From Deltaproteobacteria bacterium (GTDB taxonomy: Bacteria > Desulfobacterota > Binatia > UTPRO1), in the NCBI GenBank assembly GCA_029262315.1, contig JAJCZP010000115.1, positions 1-51,388 on the forward strand: a DNA stretch of 51,388 nt, in the 5' to 3' direction. Positions 28,096 to 37,082 of the stretch are shown piece by piece. Position 1 is the stretch's first letter. Each line of letters begins with the position of its first letter. The notes beneath the pieces were generated by a model. The model did not search any database. It was given only the letters and a program-made list of their open reading frames with translations, and was not told the origin of the DNA. A program made the position numbers and the translations under genes.

Positions 28096-28120
28096 CGCCG
28101 GCAGCGCAACGCTGCCGGCG
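28096..28120. terminator. Strong hairpin between convergent CBS and Cys-rich protein genes
   Basis: CGCCGGCAGCG (28096-28106), CAA, CGCTGCCGGCG (28110-28120): a perfect 11-bp GC-rich stem between two convergent stops (27948 and 28144). No T-run follows, but position and symmetry suit a shared terminator. Confidence 0.65.
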
Positions 28121-28143
28121 CAACGTCCGAGTCCCGGGAGACT

Positions 28144-30216
28144 CTACAGATCGCTCACGGACAGCACCTCAGTCGGGACGCAGACGAACTCGGTCTTGAT
28201 CGTGTCGACGGACACAGGCCGGGGAAACTGGTTCCCGGGGAAGACGTTCAGCTGGGTACCGTCCTTCAACCGGTGCTTCACGTGCTTGCGCTGCTTGATC
28301 TTGTCACCAACCAGCAGCCCACCCAGCGACGCGGCGCTCGCACTCACGAGCTTCTTGCTGAGCTTCGCCTGGTAGCAGAGGAGGCCCTGCTCGCGGACGG
28401 TGGCGGTCGACTCGTCGATCGTCGCGGCGGTAGGACGCGGTGGCTGGACCGCGGTCTTGTCGACCGGGCTGCAGAACTCCTTCACCTTCTTCAGATCGTA
28501 GAGGCACTTGGCCTCGACCGGCGTCGTCGCAAACGGCACCGTAACGCCGTCCTTCAGCACGGCGCAGTCGTCGAACTGGTCTGAGAAATAGTGCTGGAGA
28601 TCCTTCCGGAACTTCCCTTTGCCGCTGCCGTTGTCGGGCGCCTGTGCACTCGGAATCTTCGCCGCTTTGGCCTGGTAGCACATGAAATGGGTGGCATCGC
28701 CGGGGTCGGTCGGCGTGGCCGGAGCCTCCGCCTTCCCCGCCGGCACCCAGAGCATCGCGACCTTCTTGGTTTGGATGAACAGATCGCCGAACTGGTTCGA
28801 CACGTGCCACAGCCGCTTCGGCGCCTTCACCACCTTCGGAAACGATCCGCTCCCGGGAGGCGCCTCGGGGCCGATACCCTCCTTCGCACGCTTGATCTGG
28901 TAGCGGAGGTAGTGGAGGTCTGGCAGGAACGGCCCCGGCTCGTCGTTCTTCATCGCCGGATTCACGATGCCCCGCTCCTTCTTCACGACGTAGTTCTCGG
29001 GATCGTCCGGATAGAGCGCCGCCGGAGCGTTGTCGAACGTCACGTCGTCGAGCGTCATGTTCCAGCCCTTCGGGAACTTGTTCATGTCGGGAAGCGCGAG
29101 GAGCTTCGAACCCTTGGCTTTGTAGGTGACGTAGTGGTCGCAAACGATCGGCTCGGCGCCGGCACACATTCCAGCGCCGTCGCACTCTTCGCCGCCCGTG
29201 CACGGGTCACCGTCGCTACAGGGAGCGCCCATCGGGCTCATCGAGGTGATGAAACATCCCGTCAGGATGTCAATATCGTTCTGATCGGGGTCGGCCTCGC
29301 AGGTCCCATCGGAGCATTGCGTCAAGCAGAGTGCATCCGACTTGGTGTTGCTGCACGCCAACGTCACCGGGTTGCACGTATCGATGGTGCAACTGAAGCC
29401 GTCGTTGCAGATGGGAACGTTCAGACAGCCTTGCGTACAATCGCAGATGTCGTCGGTGCACGGGTTGGCGTCGTCGCAGTCGACAGGGTCGACCTCGCAG
29501 AATCCACCGACACACTGCCGATTGGTCGTGCACGGGTTGGTCGTCGGACAGTCCTCGTCGACCACGCATGCTGGCGGCGCGAAGTCGATCGTCAGCTTGG
29601 GTCGGTTCAACTGCTCCGACACCTGACCTTCCTCACGAGCCACGTAGTTGACGTCCTCGTTGTTCCCGGTCTCATCCTGGTCCCGCACCACCCACCCGTG
29701 GTTGGTCGCGCACTGGTTGACGAAATCTTGCACGTCAGTCGTCACATCGAAGTTCTTGAAGTCGCGTGCAACGTCGGCGACGATGAGCGCAGTCGCGGTA
29801 GGCACGGCCTGGTGCGCCGGCAGCGTGTTCCATTTCACGGCGCTTTGAAGCCAAGGCTCGTCGATGGCGTGGACGCCGTGAGTGACGTCCTCGCCGGGAT
29901 TGTTGCCCTCGAACAGCCCGAGGGTCGCCGAGATGACAGTCGAACCGGTCGGCACCGCCGACAAATCGAACTGCACCAGACCGCGACGCGTCTGCGTGAA
30001 GGGCGGCGACCCCTTGATCCGAATCCGCGTGTGCGAGGGCCCGGCCCCCGCGATCCGGTTGGGCTTGTCCTGCTGCACGAACGCGTCCTGATTCGAGGGT
30101 TGGATGACGACAACCGTCGCGCGCGCCTCCGGGCACGTGCCCCCCGGCACGACCCCTAAGACGATCCCCTGAATAAGAACGCCGAACAGCCTGGCCAGCG
30201 ACCGAACCTTGCCCAT
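28144..30216 (-). CDS. Secreted DNRLRE and Cys-rich multidomain protein
   Basis: 690 residues with a signal peptide (residues about 8-36, ending GTCPEA). The N-terminal DNRLRE/CBM96-like beta-domain (about 40-205) includes VVIQPSNQDAFVQQDKPNRI, RRGLVQFDLSAVP and VKWNTLPAHQA. Next is a stretch of Cys-rich disintegrin-like repeats (about 212-370; for example CDDANPCTDDICDCTQGC and CSDGDPCTGGEECDGAGMC). The last about 320 residues hold three related blocks opening with HYVTYKAKG, HFMCYQAKAAK and LLCYQAKLSKK, each closing with a short VPxEV-like or CVP end. Proteins of this build are common in large soil deltaproteobacterial-type genomes (recall). Function unknown; surface or extracellular binding is likely. 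Confidence 0.82.
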   Translation of the reverse strand: MGKVRSLARLFGVLIQGIVLGVVPGGTCPEARATVVVIQPSNQDAFVQQDKPNRIAGAGPSHTRIRIKGSPPFTQTRRGLVQFDLSAVPTGSTVISATLGLFEGNNPGEDVTHGVHAIDEPWLQSAVKWNTLPAHQAVPTATALIVADVARDFKNFDVTTDVQDFVNQCATNHGWVVRDQDETGNNEDVNYVAREEGQVSEQLNRPKLTIDFAPPACVVDEDCPTTNPCTTNRQCVGGFCEVDPVDCDDANPCTDDICDCTQGCLNVPICNDGFSCTIDTCNPVTLACSNTKSDALCLTQCSDGTCEADPDQNDIDILTGCFITSMSPMGAPCSDGDPCTGGEECDGAGMCAGAEPIVCDHYVTYKAKGSKLLALPDMNKFPKGWNMTLDDVTFDNAPAALYPDDPENYVVKKERGIVNPAMKNDEPGPFLPDLHYLRYQIKRAKEGIGPEAPPGSGSFPKVVKAPKRLWHVSNQFGDLFIQTKKVAMLWVPAGKAEAPATPTDPGDATHFMCYQAKAAKIPSAQAPDNGSGKGKFRKDLQHYFSDQFDDCAVLKDGVTVPFATTPVEAKCLYDLKKVKEFCSPVDKTAVQPPRPTAATIDESTATVREQGLLCYQAKLSKKLVSASAASLGGLLVGDKIKQRKHVKHRLKDGTQLNVFPGNQFPRPVSVDTIKTEFVCVPTEVLSVSDL

Positions 30217-30673
30217 GTCCGTGCTCCCCTCTTACGGAGTCTGCCGACGACGACTCGACCCGAATCCATCGACCATCCACGTTCCACCCGGCAGACGCGG
30301 CATCTTGCAACGCCGGCATCGCCGCCCATCGAGAGCAGAGTCCGCTCTTCTTTTAGAACGCGGCGGCACACACAGGTCAACGGATTGCGCGCGGCGGCGC
30401 GCGATAAATGTCGTGCGCCGCGTATCAAGATGTCATGAACGCGACGAACGACGCGTTCTGGTGTCCCAGACTGGCGCAGCTCGCGGTCTCCAGGGCACGA
30501 GCAGGTTCTCCAGAACTACGTGTGCACAGAAGACAGCTGCGAGACGCCGAAGTTAAGGGTGTTTGTCTCGCGTGTTAATACTGCAGTTGGACCGTCTATT
30601 ACCGACGGCGGGACGAAACAGGTTGCAGGCATCGTTCGGAGTACGGTAGACCGGATTTTCCGAGGGCTCCACG
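30217..30673. other. Upstream region of the Cys-rich gene; no convincing gene
   Basis: 457 bp holding the presumed promoter of the minus-strand Cys-rich gene and an alternating GC tract near 30390-30420 able to fold (GCGCGC GGCG GCGCGC). A 47-codon plus-strand frame starting at 30435 has no recognisable feature. The right end leads into an FG-GAP fragment. Confidence 0.45.
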
Positions 30674-30961
30674 ATGATTCAGACCGCGAGCACCGCGGCG
30701 ATTGCGGAGACGGGGAACGGTCGCGTCGCCGCCCAGCAGAAAATCAGTGCTCTCGTCGGTGTGCCGGCGGAGGAGTTGAAGGAATTCGGGCGGGCACTGG
30801 CGCCGCTCGGCGATTTCGACGGCGATGGGGTCACCGATTTCGTTGCCGGTCTGCCAAACGATGACACCGGCGAGGAGAATTTTGCTGCCATCGTGCTGCT
30901 GTTCTTGCAGTCCGACGGGACGCTCAAGGGCTACCGCAAGATCAGTCTCACCGCGGGCTAG
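30674..30961 (+). pseudogene. FG-GAP/integrin-alpha repeat protein fragment
   Basis: A 95-codon frame containing one clear FG-GAP repeat: EFGRALAPLGDFDGDGVTDF followed by VAGLPNDDTG, with the Ca-binding DFDGDG loop. It is flanked by pieces of neighbouring repeats (QQKISALVGVPAEEL before, LKGYRKISLTAG after). FG-GAP proteins carry several such repeats and are hundreds of residues long. Here the frame stops at TAG right after the next repeat begins and there is no export signal. Treated as a leftover of a larger surface protein. Confidence 0.65.
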
Positions 30962-31153
30962 AGGCTCGACCATGAGGCTGCTCGGACGTACAGAAGTGGC
31001 CGTGGAGATTGCGCGGGACGCTCTCGAGAAGCTGGACGGGCCACTTCGCGGCGTTGCGGGCGAAGCGCACGAGCTCAGCGTCATTAACGCCGAGTATCGG
31101 GACATGGGCTTTCACTTCGTAGCGGCGGTGAACCTGCGGGTCGCACCCAGCAG

Positions 31154-33262
31154 TCAGCCATCTGAAGCATCCTCGTCGACCAGCCGTGTCGCAAGCAGAT
31201 TCAAGAACAAACCAACATCTGTCACGATTCCAGTCGATTCGACACTGCCACGGTCGGCAAGTTTGGTAACGACGGCAGGGTGGATGTCAACGCAAATCAG
31301 TCGCACCCCTGCGCGAGTCATGTTCCCAGTTCCGATCGCGTGTAGCATCGAAGCGAGCATGACGATCATATCCGCACCATCAATTGCCTCGGCATAGGCG
31401 GCTTGTGCTTCATACAGGTCCATCAGAGTATCCGGGAGAGGGCCGTCATCCCGGATCGAACCGGCCAGAACGTACTTCACGTCATTTTTCACACACGCAT
31501 ACATGACACCGTCGGTGACGATCCCCTGTTCGACCGCAGTTCGGATACTGCCGGCTGAACGAATGCGATTGATCGCTTTGATGTGATGCTGATGTCCCCC
31601 GTGCACGCCGACACCGCGAGCCAGATCGACACCGAGTGATGTGCCGAACAGATTCATCTCGATGTCGTGCGTCGGCAAAGCGTTGCCGGTCAGCAGAACG
31701 TCGAGGTATCCGAGGTTGATAATACTGGCGAGGTGCGGGCCCCCGCCTGTATGAATCACTACCGGTCCGGCGACAAAAACGATGCGCCCCTCGCGGGCTC
31801 GGATTCTGCGCATTTCCCACGCGAGCTCTTCAACAGCCAGTTCGACCCGCCGTTCGCTCGAAACGCCGGCGCTCATGAAGGCGAACTCGTCCTTACCGGC
31901 AATCGTGGCTGTCCGCCTGACTCGCACACCATCGACGCCACAGGCAACTCGGTCACCGTTCTGCAAATCACGAATCAATGAGCAACGAGCCGATGGATCG
32001 TTTTCGCCATCGCTGTCGTCGATAACGATCACTGCATCCATTCGCTGACTGGTCGCACGAATCCACTGCCCGCTAACGCGTACGTCCGTGGGATAAATGG
32101 TCGTCGAATAGAACGTCTGCGGCGCAACCCCGACCTGTGTCACCGATTCGAGGCGTGCGTCGGTATCCTCAGTGACCGTGACAGCACCGAGCGGTTGCAG
32201 AGTGTTGAGGATGAGTTCGAGTCGTTCCTGGGTCGGCGCTGTGACTCGCACGCGAGCCGTCGAGGACAGATCGTGCCGCTGGCCGACCGTGAACTGATCC
32301 ACTCGGAAACTGCCCCCGCCATCAGTGACGCTATCGAACAGACGATTCATCAGTCCGCTGTCGAGAAGGTGGCCGCTCAGTTGGATCTCAGTGTGGCGGA
32401 TCGGAGAATCCAACCGACCTTCTCCCGACGTCCCCGCATCCTGCCTGCCGATCAGGCAGAGGCATTTCGCCGCTCCTCCGGCAAGCATGAATTCGTCAAG
32501 CGGAGTCGTTCGCACATCGAAGCCCCAGGCTGCCAGGCGGCGCCGCAGTTCCTTCGAGACATGGTTTGTGATCAGCGTGACATCAAGGCGGACCGCGTTA
32601 CAGGCGAAACGCAGCGCATCCGATTCGCTGACCTCTATTCGCTTGTCAGTCGGCACGCGGCAGCGGATTTCGGCCAGAGTGAGTTCGTCGAACGCCGGCG
32701 GATAATAGACGACGCGACCGCCGGGAAGCGGAAAAAAGCAGGTGTCGAGGTGATAGAACCTTTCATCGATCAGACGCAGCGAAACGACTTCGATGTTGAG
32801 TGTTTCGGTTAACGACTGATGCGACTCAAGCGAACTTCGAACGCCATACCCCGCCCAGATCCAGGAGGCAGAGTCGGATTCGAACAGCGCGTCTCCTTCG
32901 CCTTCGAAGGTGTCATCGCCGCCGAGCGTGACGACTTCGAAACCCGAGTCGGCAAACCAATCGGAGAACAGGGGGGCTTCAGGCTCTCGCTGGGGAAAGC
33001 GAAAAACACTGGGCATGAATCGATCACCAGCCACCAGCCCGGCATTGGCAACAAAACACATGTCCGGATGCGCTGGGACGCCTTCGATTATTGCGACAGT
33101 CGTCAGGCCGGCGACGATCTCATACAGACGATTCCATTGTTCGACGGCGACGTCGTTTCGAACGCGGCCGATCTGTCCCTGCATCCAGGGATTGATGACG
33201 TACTGCACGCCGAAGTGCGTGGGCCGGCACATGACCATCCCTGGTCGGTCGCTGGTCGTCAT
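31154..33262 (-). CDS. agrE: Bifunctional arginine dihydrolase/ornithine cyclodeaminase (AgrE/ArgZ type)
   Basis: 702 residues. The N-terminal half (1 to about 280) is the ArgZ arginine dihydrolase domain, turning arginine into ornithine, CO2 and 2 NH3. AHPDMCFVANAGLV, FYHLDTCFFPLPGG and GGAAKCLCL place the expected Asn, His and nucleophilic Cys. The C-terminal half (about 285-700) is the TIGR00300-type LOR/SDH-like domain, the ornithine cyclodeaminase (to proline) part in Anabaena AgrE, with FVAGPVVIHTGGG, GVGVHGGHQHHIKAINRIR and MLHAIGTGNMTRAG. Full length for the family. Base composition is visibly less GC-rich than its neighbours, suggesting acquisition from another lineage. No partner genes lie nearby, so it may act alone in nitrogen recovery from arginine. 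Confidence 0.88.
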   Translation of the reverse strand: MTTSDRPGMVMCRPTHFGVQYVINPWMQGQIGRVRNDVAVEQWNRLYEIVAGLTTVAIIEGVPAHPDMCFVANAGLVAGDRFMPSVFRFPQREPEAPLFSDWFADSGFEVVTLGGDDTFEGEGDALFESDSASWIWAGYGVRSSLESHQSLTETLNIEVVSLRLIDERFYHLDTCFFPLPGGRVVYYPPAFDELTLAEIRCRVPTDKRIEVSESDALRFACNAVRLDVTLITNHVSKELRRRLAAWGFDVRTTPLDEFMLAGGAAKCLCLIGRQDAGTSGEGRLDSPIRHTEIQLSGHLLDSGLMNRLFDSVTDGGGSFRVDQFTVGQRHDLSSTARVRVTAPTQERLELILNTLQPLGAVTVTEDTDARLESVTQVGVAPQTFYSTTIYPTDVRVSGQWIRATSQRMDAVIVIDDSDGENDPSARCSLIRDLQNGDRVACGVDGVRVRRTATIAGKDEFAFMSAGVSSERRVELAVEELAWEMRRIRAREGRIVFVAGPVVIHTGGGPHLASIINLGYLDVLLTGNALPTHDIEMNLFGTSLGVDLARGVGVHGGHQHHIKAINRIRSAGSIRTAVEQGIVTDGVMYACVKNDVKYVLAGSIRDDGPLPDTLMDLYEAQAAYAEAIDGADMIVMLASMLHAIGTGNMTRAGVRLICVDIHPAVVTKLADRGSVESTGIVTDVGLFLNLLATRLVDEDASDG

Positions 33263-33469
33263 GGTGGATTCCTCATATTCCAGAAGAGCATCGTCACCTT
33301 ATCAGGTTCCGGGGGTCCTGTGTTGAATCCTGGAAGAGGAGTGCCTGTAGTCCGCCAGCCAATCACCGCTGCACGCGTTACAGTCCGACACTCCGTAGCA
33401 GGTGGCAATCTGGTGCCGTCTCCACAGAAGAGTATCGAATCGCGACCCCGGCGAAGGTAGGCTGGCAGT

Positions 33470-34153
33470 ATGCTCGAGGAATTCGGTCCCTCTCTCTACG
33501 TCGCGGATGGCCCTACGGTCTCCTTTTTCAGTTTTCCGTACCCGACCCGCATGGCGGTGGCGCGCCTCCGCGACGGCACCGCGTGGGTGTGGTCGCCGAT
33601 TGCGCTCACGCCAGAGATCGAGCGCGCAGTCGACGCGATCGGGCCGGTGCGCCACATCGTGTCTCCCAACAAGATTCACCACCTCTTCCTCCAGGAGTGG
33701 GCGGAGCGCTGGCCGGATGCGCGACTGCACGCACCGCCGGGTCTCGCCCAGAGAAGGCCCGAGTTGCAGTTCCATGCCGAGCTCGGCGACGAAGCGGATC
33801 CCGCCTGGGCCGCCGACATCGATCAGACGATCTTCCGGGGCTCGATCGCCATGGAGGAAGTGGTCTTTTTCCATCGCCTATCGCGAACGGCAATCTTCTG
33901 CGATCTCGTACAGCGCCACGATCCCTTGCTGATGAAGGGCCTGAAGGGGATGGTGATGCGGCTCGACGGGCTGGTGGGGGAGCACGGCAGCACCCCACGC
34001 GAGTGGCGCGCCAGCTTTTGGCGCCGGCAACCCGCCAGAGCGGCGCGAGCGCGGGTGCTGGCCTGGAAGCCCGAGCGGCTCATGATCGCGCACGGTGCCT
34101 GCGCGCAGCAGAACGCGATGCAAATCGTCGAGCGCGCGCTGGCGTGGATGTAA
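33470..34153 (+). CDS. DUF4336 protein (metallo-beta-lactamase-like fold)
   Basis: 227 residues. It opens LYVADGPTVSFFSFPYPTRM, contains VRHIVSPNKIHHLFLQEWAE, AIFCDLVQRHD and PERLMIAHGACAQ. These match DUF4336, a family related to metallo-beta-lactamases but without the full HxHxDH set. The role is unknown. It appears complete. Its stop is directly followed by a broken alcohol dehydrogenase. Confidence 0.85.
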   Translation: MLEEFGPSLYVADGPTVSFFSFPYPTRMAVARLRDGTAWVWSPIALTPEIERAVDAIGPVRHIVSPNKIHHLFLQEWAERWPDARLHAPPGLAQRRPELQFHAELGDEADPAWAADIDQTIFRGSIAMEEVVFFHRLSRTAIFCDLVQRHDPLLMKGLKGMVMRLDGLVGEHGSTPREWRASFWRRQPARAARARVLAWKPERLMIAHGACAQQNAMQIVERALAWM

Positions 34154-34161
34154 GCGAGGCC

Positions 34162-34516
34162 TGGCATCTGCACGTGATCGAAGGCGACCTGCCCAGGCAG
34201 ACGCGGCCCATCGTGCCAGGTCACCAGATCGTCGGCGTGGTCGACGAGGTGGGCGCGGATTGCCGGCGATTGCAGAAGGGGATGAGGGTCGGGGTGGCGT
34301 GGCTCAGGGGAACGTGCGGCACCTGTCGATTCTGTCGCTCCGGCCGGGAGAACCTTTGCCAGGCGGCGCGCTTCACCGGGTATCACGCGCATGGCGGAGG
34401 CCGCCGAGATTCCAGTGCGCCCGCACTCGACCATCTATTCACTGGCCGACGCGAACCAGGCGTTGATCGACTTGAAGGATGACGCGATCAACGGAACGGG
34501 CGTGTTGGTAGTGTGA
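34162..34516 (+). pseudogene. Zinc alcohol dehydrogenase with large internal deletion and frameshift
   Basis: The first block (34162 to about 34390) reads LHVIEGDLPRQTRPIVPGHQ, IVGVVDEVGAD and GTCGTCRFCRSGRENLCQAA, the N-terminal catalytic domain with the structural-zinc Cys set of medium-chain alcohol dehydrogenases. From about 34391, in another frame, comes AEIPVRPHSTIYSLADANQA, then LIDLKDDAINGTGVLVV and a stop at 34514-34516, the true C-terminus of the same family. The about 200-residue NAD-binding middle and the first about 30 residues are gone. The junction lies in GCATGGCGGAGGCCG, so one simple deletion can explain it. Confidence 0.8.
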
Positions 34517-34664
34517 GTGGAGGCGCGCGCGCTTCCCACCCCGCGCTGACGTCCTGCGGGGCAAGGAAGAGTGTCCACAGCAACGCTGCGATCAGAGCGA
34601 CGAGGCCCAGGCTGAATACGACGCCCAGCCACATCCATGAGCGATGACGATGCCCGGTCGACAT
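34488..34664 (-). CDS. Small single-helix membrane protein (58 residues)
   Basis: ATG 34664 has a strong ribosome site (GGAGGT, 6 nt upstream). The protein opens MSTGHRHRSWMWLGVVFSLG and continues LVALIAALLWTLFLAPQDVS, one clear transmembrane helix with a basic start, then a Pro-rich tail ending RPFR. It overlaps the C-terminal end of the alcohol dehydrogenase remnant on the other strand and lies 75 nt downstream of the next minus-strand gene. No family recognised. The ribosome site plus a well-formed helix make it more likely real than chance. Confidence 0.55.
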   Translation of the reverse strand: MSTGHRHRSWMWLGVVFSLGLVALIAALLWTLFLAPQDVSAGWEARAPPLTLPTRPFR

Positions 34665-34739
34665 AGGTTCACCTCCAGCGTGATGGACGTCGCTGCCAGG
34701 GCCGCTTGACTAGAATTCGTGGCCGGAACGAACCCTCCA

Positions 34740-35948
34740 TCATTCTTTGGCGGCCCCTCGTCGCTTGGACTTCGCGCGCGACATCATGACGACCGCGGCC
34801 TCGGGAGACTCGTCGGAGACGTTACCGCCTTCGTCAACGGCTCGAACCGTGTAGACGTTCCGCCCCCCTAGAGCCGCACGATCAACCCATTGCACCCCGT
34901 GTCGGCGTGCGTCTTCATCCCCGTTCACGCTCGCCACCCGCTTTCCGTTCCGCGAGACCTCGTAGTATGCGATGCGCTCGACGAAACCGGTCTCCGCTTC
35001 CGTTTGACTCTTCTCCCACGTCAAGACGGGTCGGCTGCGCACGATCTCCGCATCGAGGATGCGGACGGCGTTGGGCGCGAGGTGATCCTCATAGATGTTG
35101 AAGGTCACCCCTCCAACGGTCCGTTTGTTATCCACATGCACCTGGGACACCGTGATTCGGCCCCGCTCGCGGGCCTGCGCCCCCCGGGGCGGCTTCACCC
35201 TCAGCTTGACGCGGCGGTTCTCTCCTGGGCGCAGGTCGAACGGCTCGCCCGGCTCGACGTTCGAGAGCCGCCATTTCCAGCCCACCGGAAGCTCGTCGGT
35301 CACCTCGAGCACGAACGTCTGTTCGCCTTCCTGGTTCGCGGAGGCGCTCGCCGTGAAGTCGAGGTAGGCGTCCTTGCCAGCCTCCTGCGCGATCCACCAA
35401 AGGTTTGCCATTGCCACGTTCTTGTCCTCCGGTGGCAATACGGCGGGCACTTTGGGGCCGTCGTTCTTGAGCGTGACGACCGCACCGATGCACCAGTGGC
35501 CCCCGCTGGCGGGCGGCTTCGGAATCTTCCACTTGACTGACGCGACGCCGTAGTCGTCGGGCACGCCCATCATCATCACGATGTCGGAGCCGATCAGCGT
35601 CGCGCCGTCGGGAAACATGAGCGGCCCGGTCGTATTGTCTCGGTAGTAGAAGTCGACCTGCACCCAATGGATCAGCGGCCAGTAGTACTTGCTCCTGAAG
35701 CGTGCCTTGAGCGTGTTCTCTTGGCCGTGAACCGGCGAGTCGATCTTCTGGTCGCCGTCATTGTCGATCCAGATGTCCGGACTAGTCCACCAGTGGGGAC
35801 AATTCGTCCCTGAAGGAACGCTGCCGTCATCGGCTGCACAATCCTTGATCCAGACGGAAGGATGTCCTGCGAGTGCGGAGTCCCCCATCACGAAAATGGC
35901 GGCGAGAATCATCACACCTCTCGCTAGGCACCGTGGCATAGACATCAT
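34740..35948 (-). CDS. Secreted protein with C-terminal fibronectin-III-like domain
   Basis: About 402 residues. The frame is open to 36230, but the upstream part is not protein-like. The first Met codons at 35948/35945/35939 give a signal peptide (RCLARGVMILAAIFVMGDSA, ending LAG). The mature part starts HPSVWIKDCAADDGSVPSGT and has CPHWWTSPDIWIDNDGDQKI. The middle contains a DxDxD-like Ca loop and beta strands, and the last about 110 residues (from RILDAEIVRSRPVLTWEKSQ to VYTVRAVDEGGNVSDESPEA) form a fibronectin type III-like domain. A GGGGGG tract precedes the start. Family not recognised; probable cell-surface or extracellular protein. Which of the clustered ATGs is used is unclear. Confidence 0.65.
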   Translation of the reverse strand: MMSMPRCLARGVMILAAIFVMGDSALAGHPSVWIKDCAADDGSVPSGTNCPHWWTSPDIWIDNDGDQKIDSPVHGQENTLKARFRSKYYWPLIHWVQVDFYYRDNTTGPLMFPDGATLIGSDIVMMMGVPDDYGVASVKWKIPKPPASGGHWCIGAVVTLKNDGPKVPAVLPPEDKNVAMANLWWIAQEAGKDAYLDFTASASANQEGEQTFVLEVTDELPVGWKWRLSNVEPGEPFDLRPGENRRVKLRVKPPRGAQARERGRITVSQVHVDNKRTVGGVTFNIYEDHLAPNAVRILDAEIVRSRPVLTWEKSQTEAETGFVERIAYYEVSRNGKRVASVNGDEDARRHGVQWVDRAALGGRNVYTVRAVDEGGNVSDESPEAAVVMMSRAKSKRRGAAKE

Positions 35949-36429
35949 GTCCCCCCTTCGAAGAGCATCGCTAGCTCTGCCGTTCGTCCGGTTCGATGTT
36001 CCGGCACAGCATGGTTCGAGGAGTGTAGGAGCAACGAGCATGCCACCCGGTTTTGAACCATTGCAGTCCATGCATTTCTCGCTTGCGAATGACGCGTGCC
36101 GAAACGTTTTGGTACAATTGCGGCTCCGTTGGGGAGAGCTGTTTTCCGTTGATGGGAAGATCATACGCACTCGTTCTTGCTTCGTGGAAAACGTCTGCCG
36201 AATGACGTGGCGCGCCCCGAGCGGGCACACCGAGGCGCAGGCGATTTCCCAGTCTCAGAGATGACAACGCGCTCTCGTGCGCACGACGGTTGCTTGCGCG
36301 ACGACGGTTGCTCCAACCCAGTTCACTTGTGCGCCGCGTCAGTGGGAAGGTCTTACCAACACCTCGTATGAGCGCGAGCGGGAACACACGGTCACGACGC
36401 CCATTTCTCTTGACTTGCTCCCCGCACGG

Positions 36430-36590
36430 ACGGCTAGTGGCCCTCGCACCGGCGAGCAGTGCGACGGCGGCCCTTGTTGCGCGGCCGGCTGCCTCTTCCA
36501 CCCGGACACGAACATCTGCCGCCCCGTCGCCGACCTGCGTGACGTTGCCGAGCCGTGCACGGGCTCCAGTTCGACCTGTCTAGCCGAACG
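36430..36590 (+). pseudogene. Cys-rich (disintegrin-like) domain fragment
   Basis: One frame here reads GEQCDGGPCCAAGCLFHPDT, NICRPVADLRDVAEPCTGSS and STCLAE, the compact Cys-rich motif found in many secreted proteins of such genomes and similar in kind to the repeats of the gene at 28144-30216. Neither a start, a signal peptide nor more repeats are present, so it looks like a stranded scrap. Just before it, around 36280-36310, a short unit GACGACGGTTGC occurs twice in tandem. Confidence 0.5.
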
Positions 36591-36815
36591 GTTGTGCGGG
36601 TTGCCATGGCTCCGAAAGAAAACTGCGAAGGCATGGGCGTGCGACCGAACGAGCACGAAGAAGATCGCGGGACTCTCCAGCATCCCGCCCATGATCCGAA
36701 CGTTGCTTGCCCGCGGCCACGCTGCCAGCACCTCGACCAGGACCAGCGCTAGAACCTGTGCGAAGACATAAAAGGCGGCGGCGTAGAGTGGCGAGACGAG
36801 GCGATGAAACCCTGC
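36590..36815 (-). other. Possible membrane-protein remnant
   Basis: Minus-strand frame without a good start: FHRLVSPLYAAAFYVFAQVL, ALVLVEVLAAWPRASNVRIM and ESPAIFFVLVRSHAHAFAVF. Two hydrophobic stretches and regular codon use suggest a broken membrane protein (a MAPEG-like origin is conceivable but unproven). Confidence 0.3.
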
Positions 36816-36885
36816 GCCACGGGCCGGGACGCGCCCGCCGAGGGACGTCCATGGTCGCGTGTTGGGGGTTCCGGAACAGACACGA

Positions 36886-36921
36886 GGAGAGGCGGGGCCG
36901 CCCGTGCAGCCCCGCCTCTCC
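36886..36921 (-). terminator. Strong terminator-like hairpin after the glycan operon
   Basis: GGAGAGGCGGGGC (36886-36898), 10-nt loop, GCCCCGCCTCTCC (36909-36921): a perfect 13-bp stem about 160 nt downstream of the MBOAT stop (37083). It probably ends the minus-strand operon that begins at 46562. It has no T-run, like the other large hairpins here. Confidence 0.65.
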
Positions 36922-37082
36922 GAAGGCTATCAGACGTCTAGATCGACCCGCTACTGCAGCGTCTGCGAGCGCCTCGTCCCGACCCTCATGGGCTGGGTCG
37001 ACATTCCCCTTGACGCCTTCACGCTACTCGTGGGGAGGGCGACCGGCGTGAACCGGATCCTTTCCGGCAGGAGGAACGAGGA

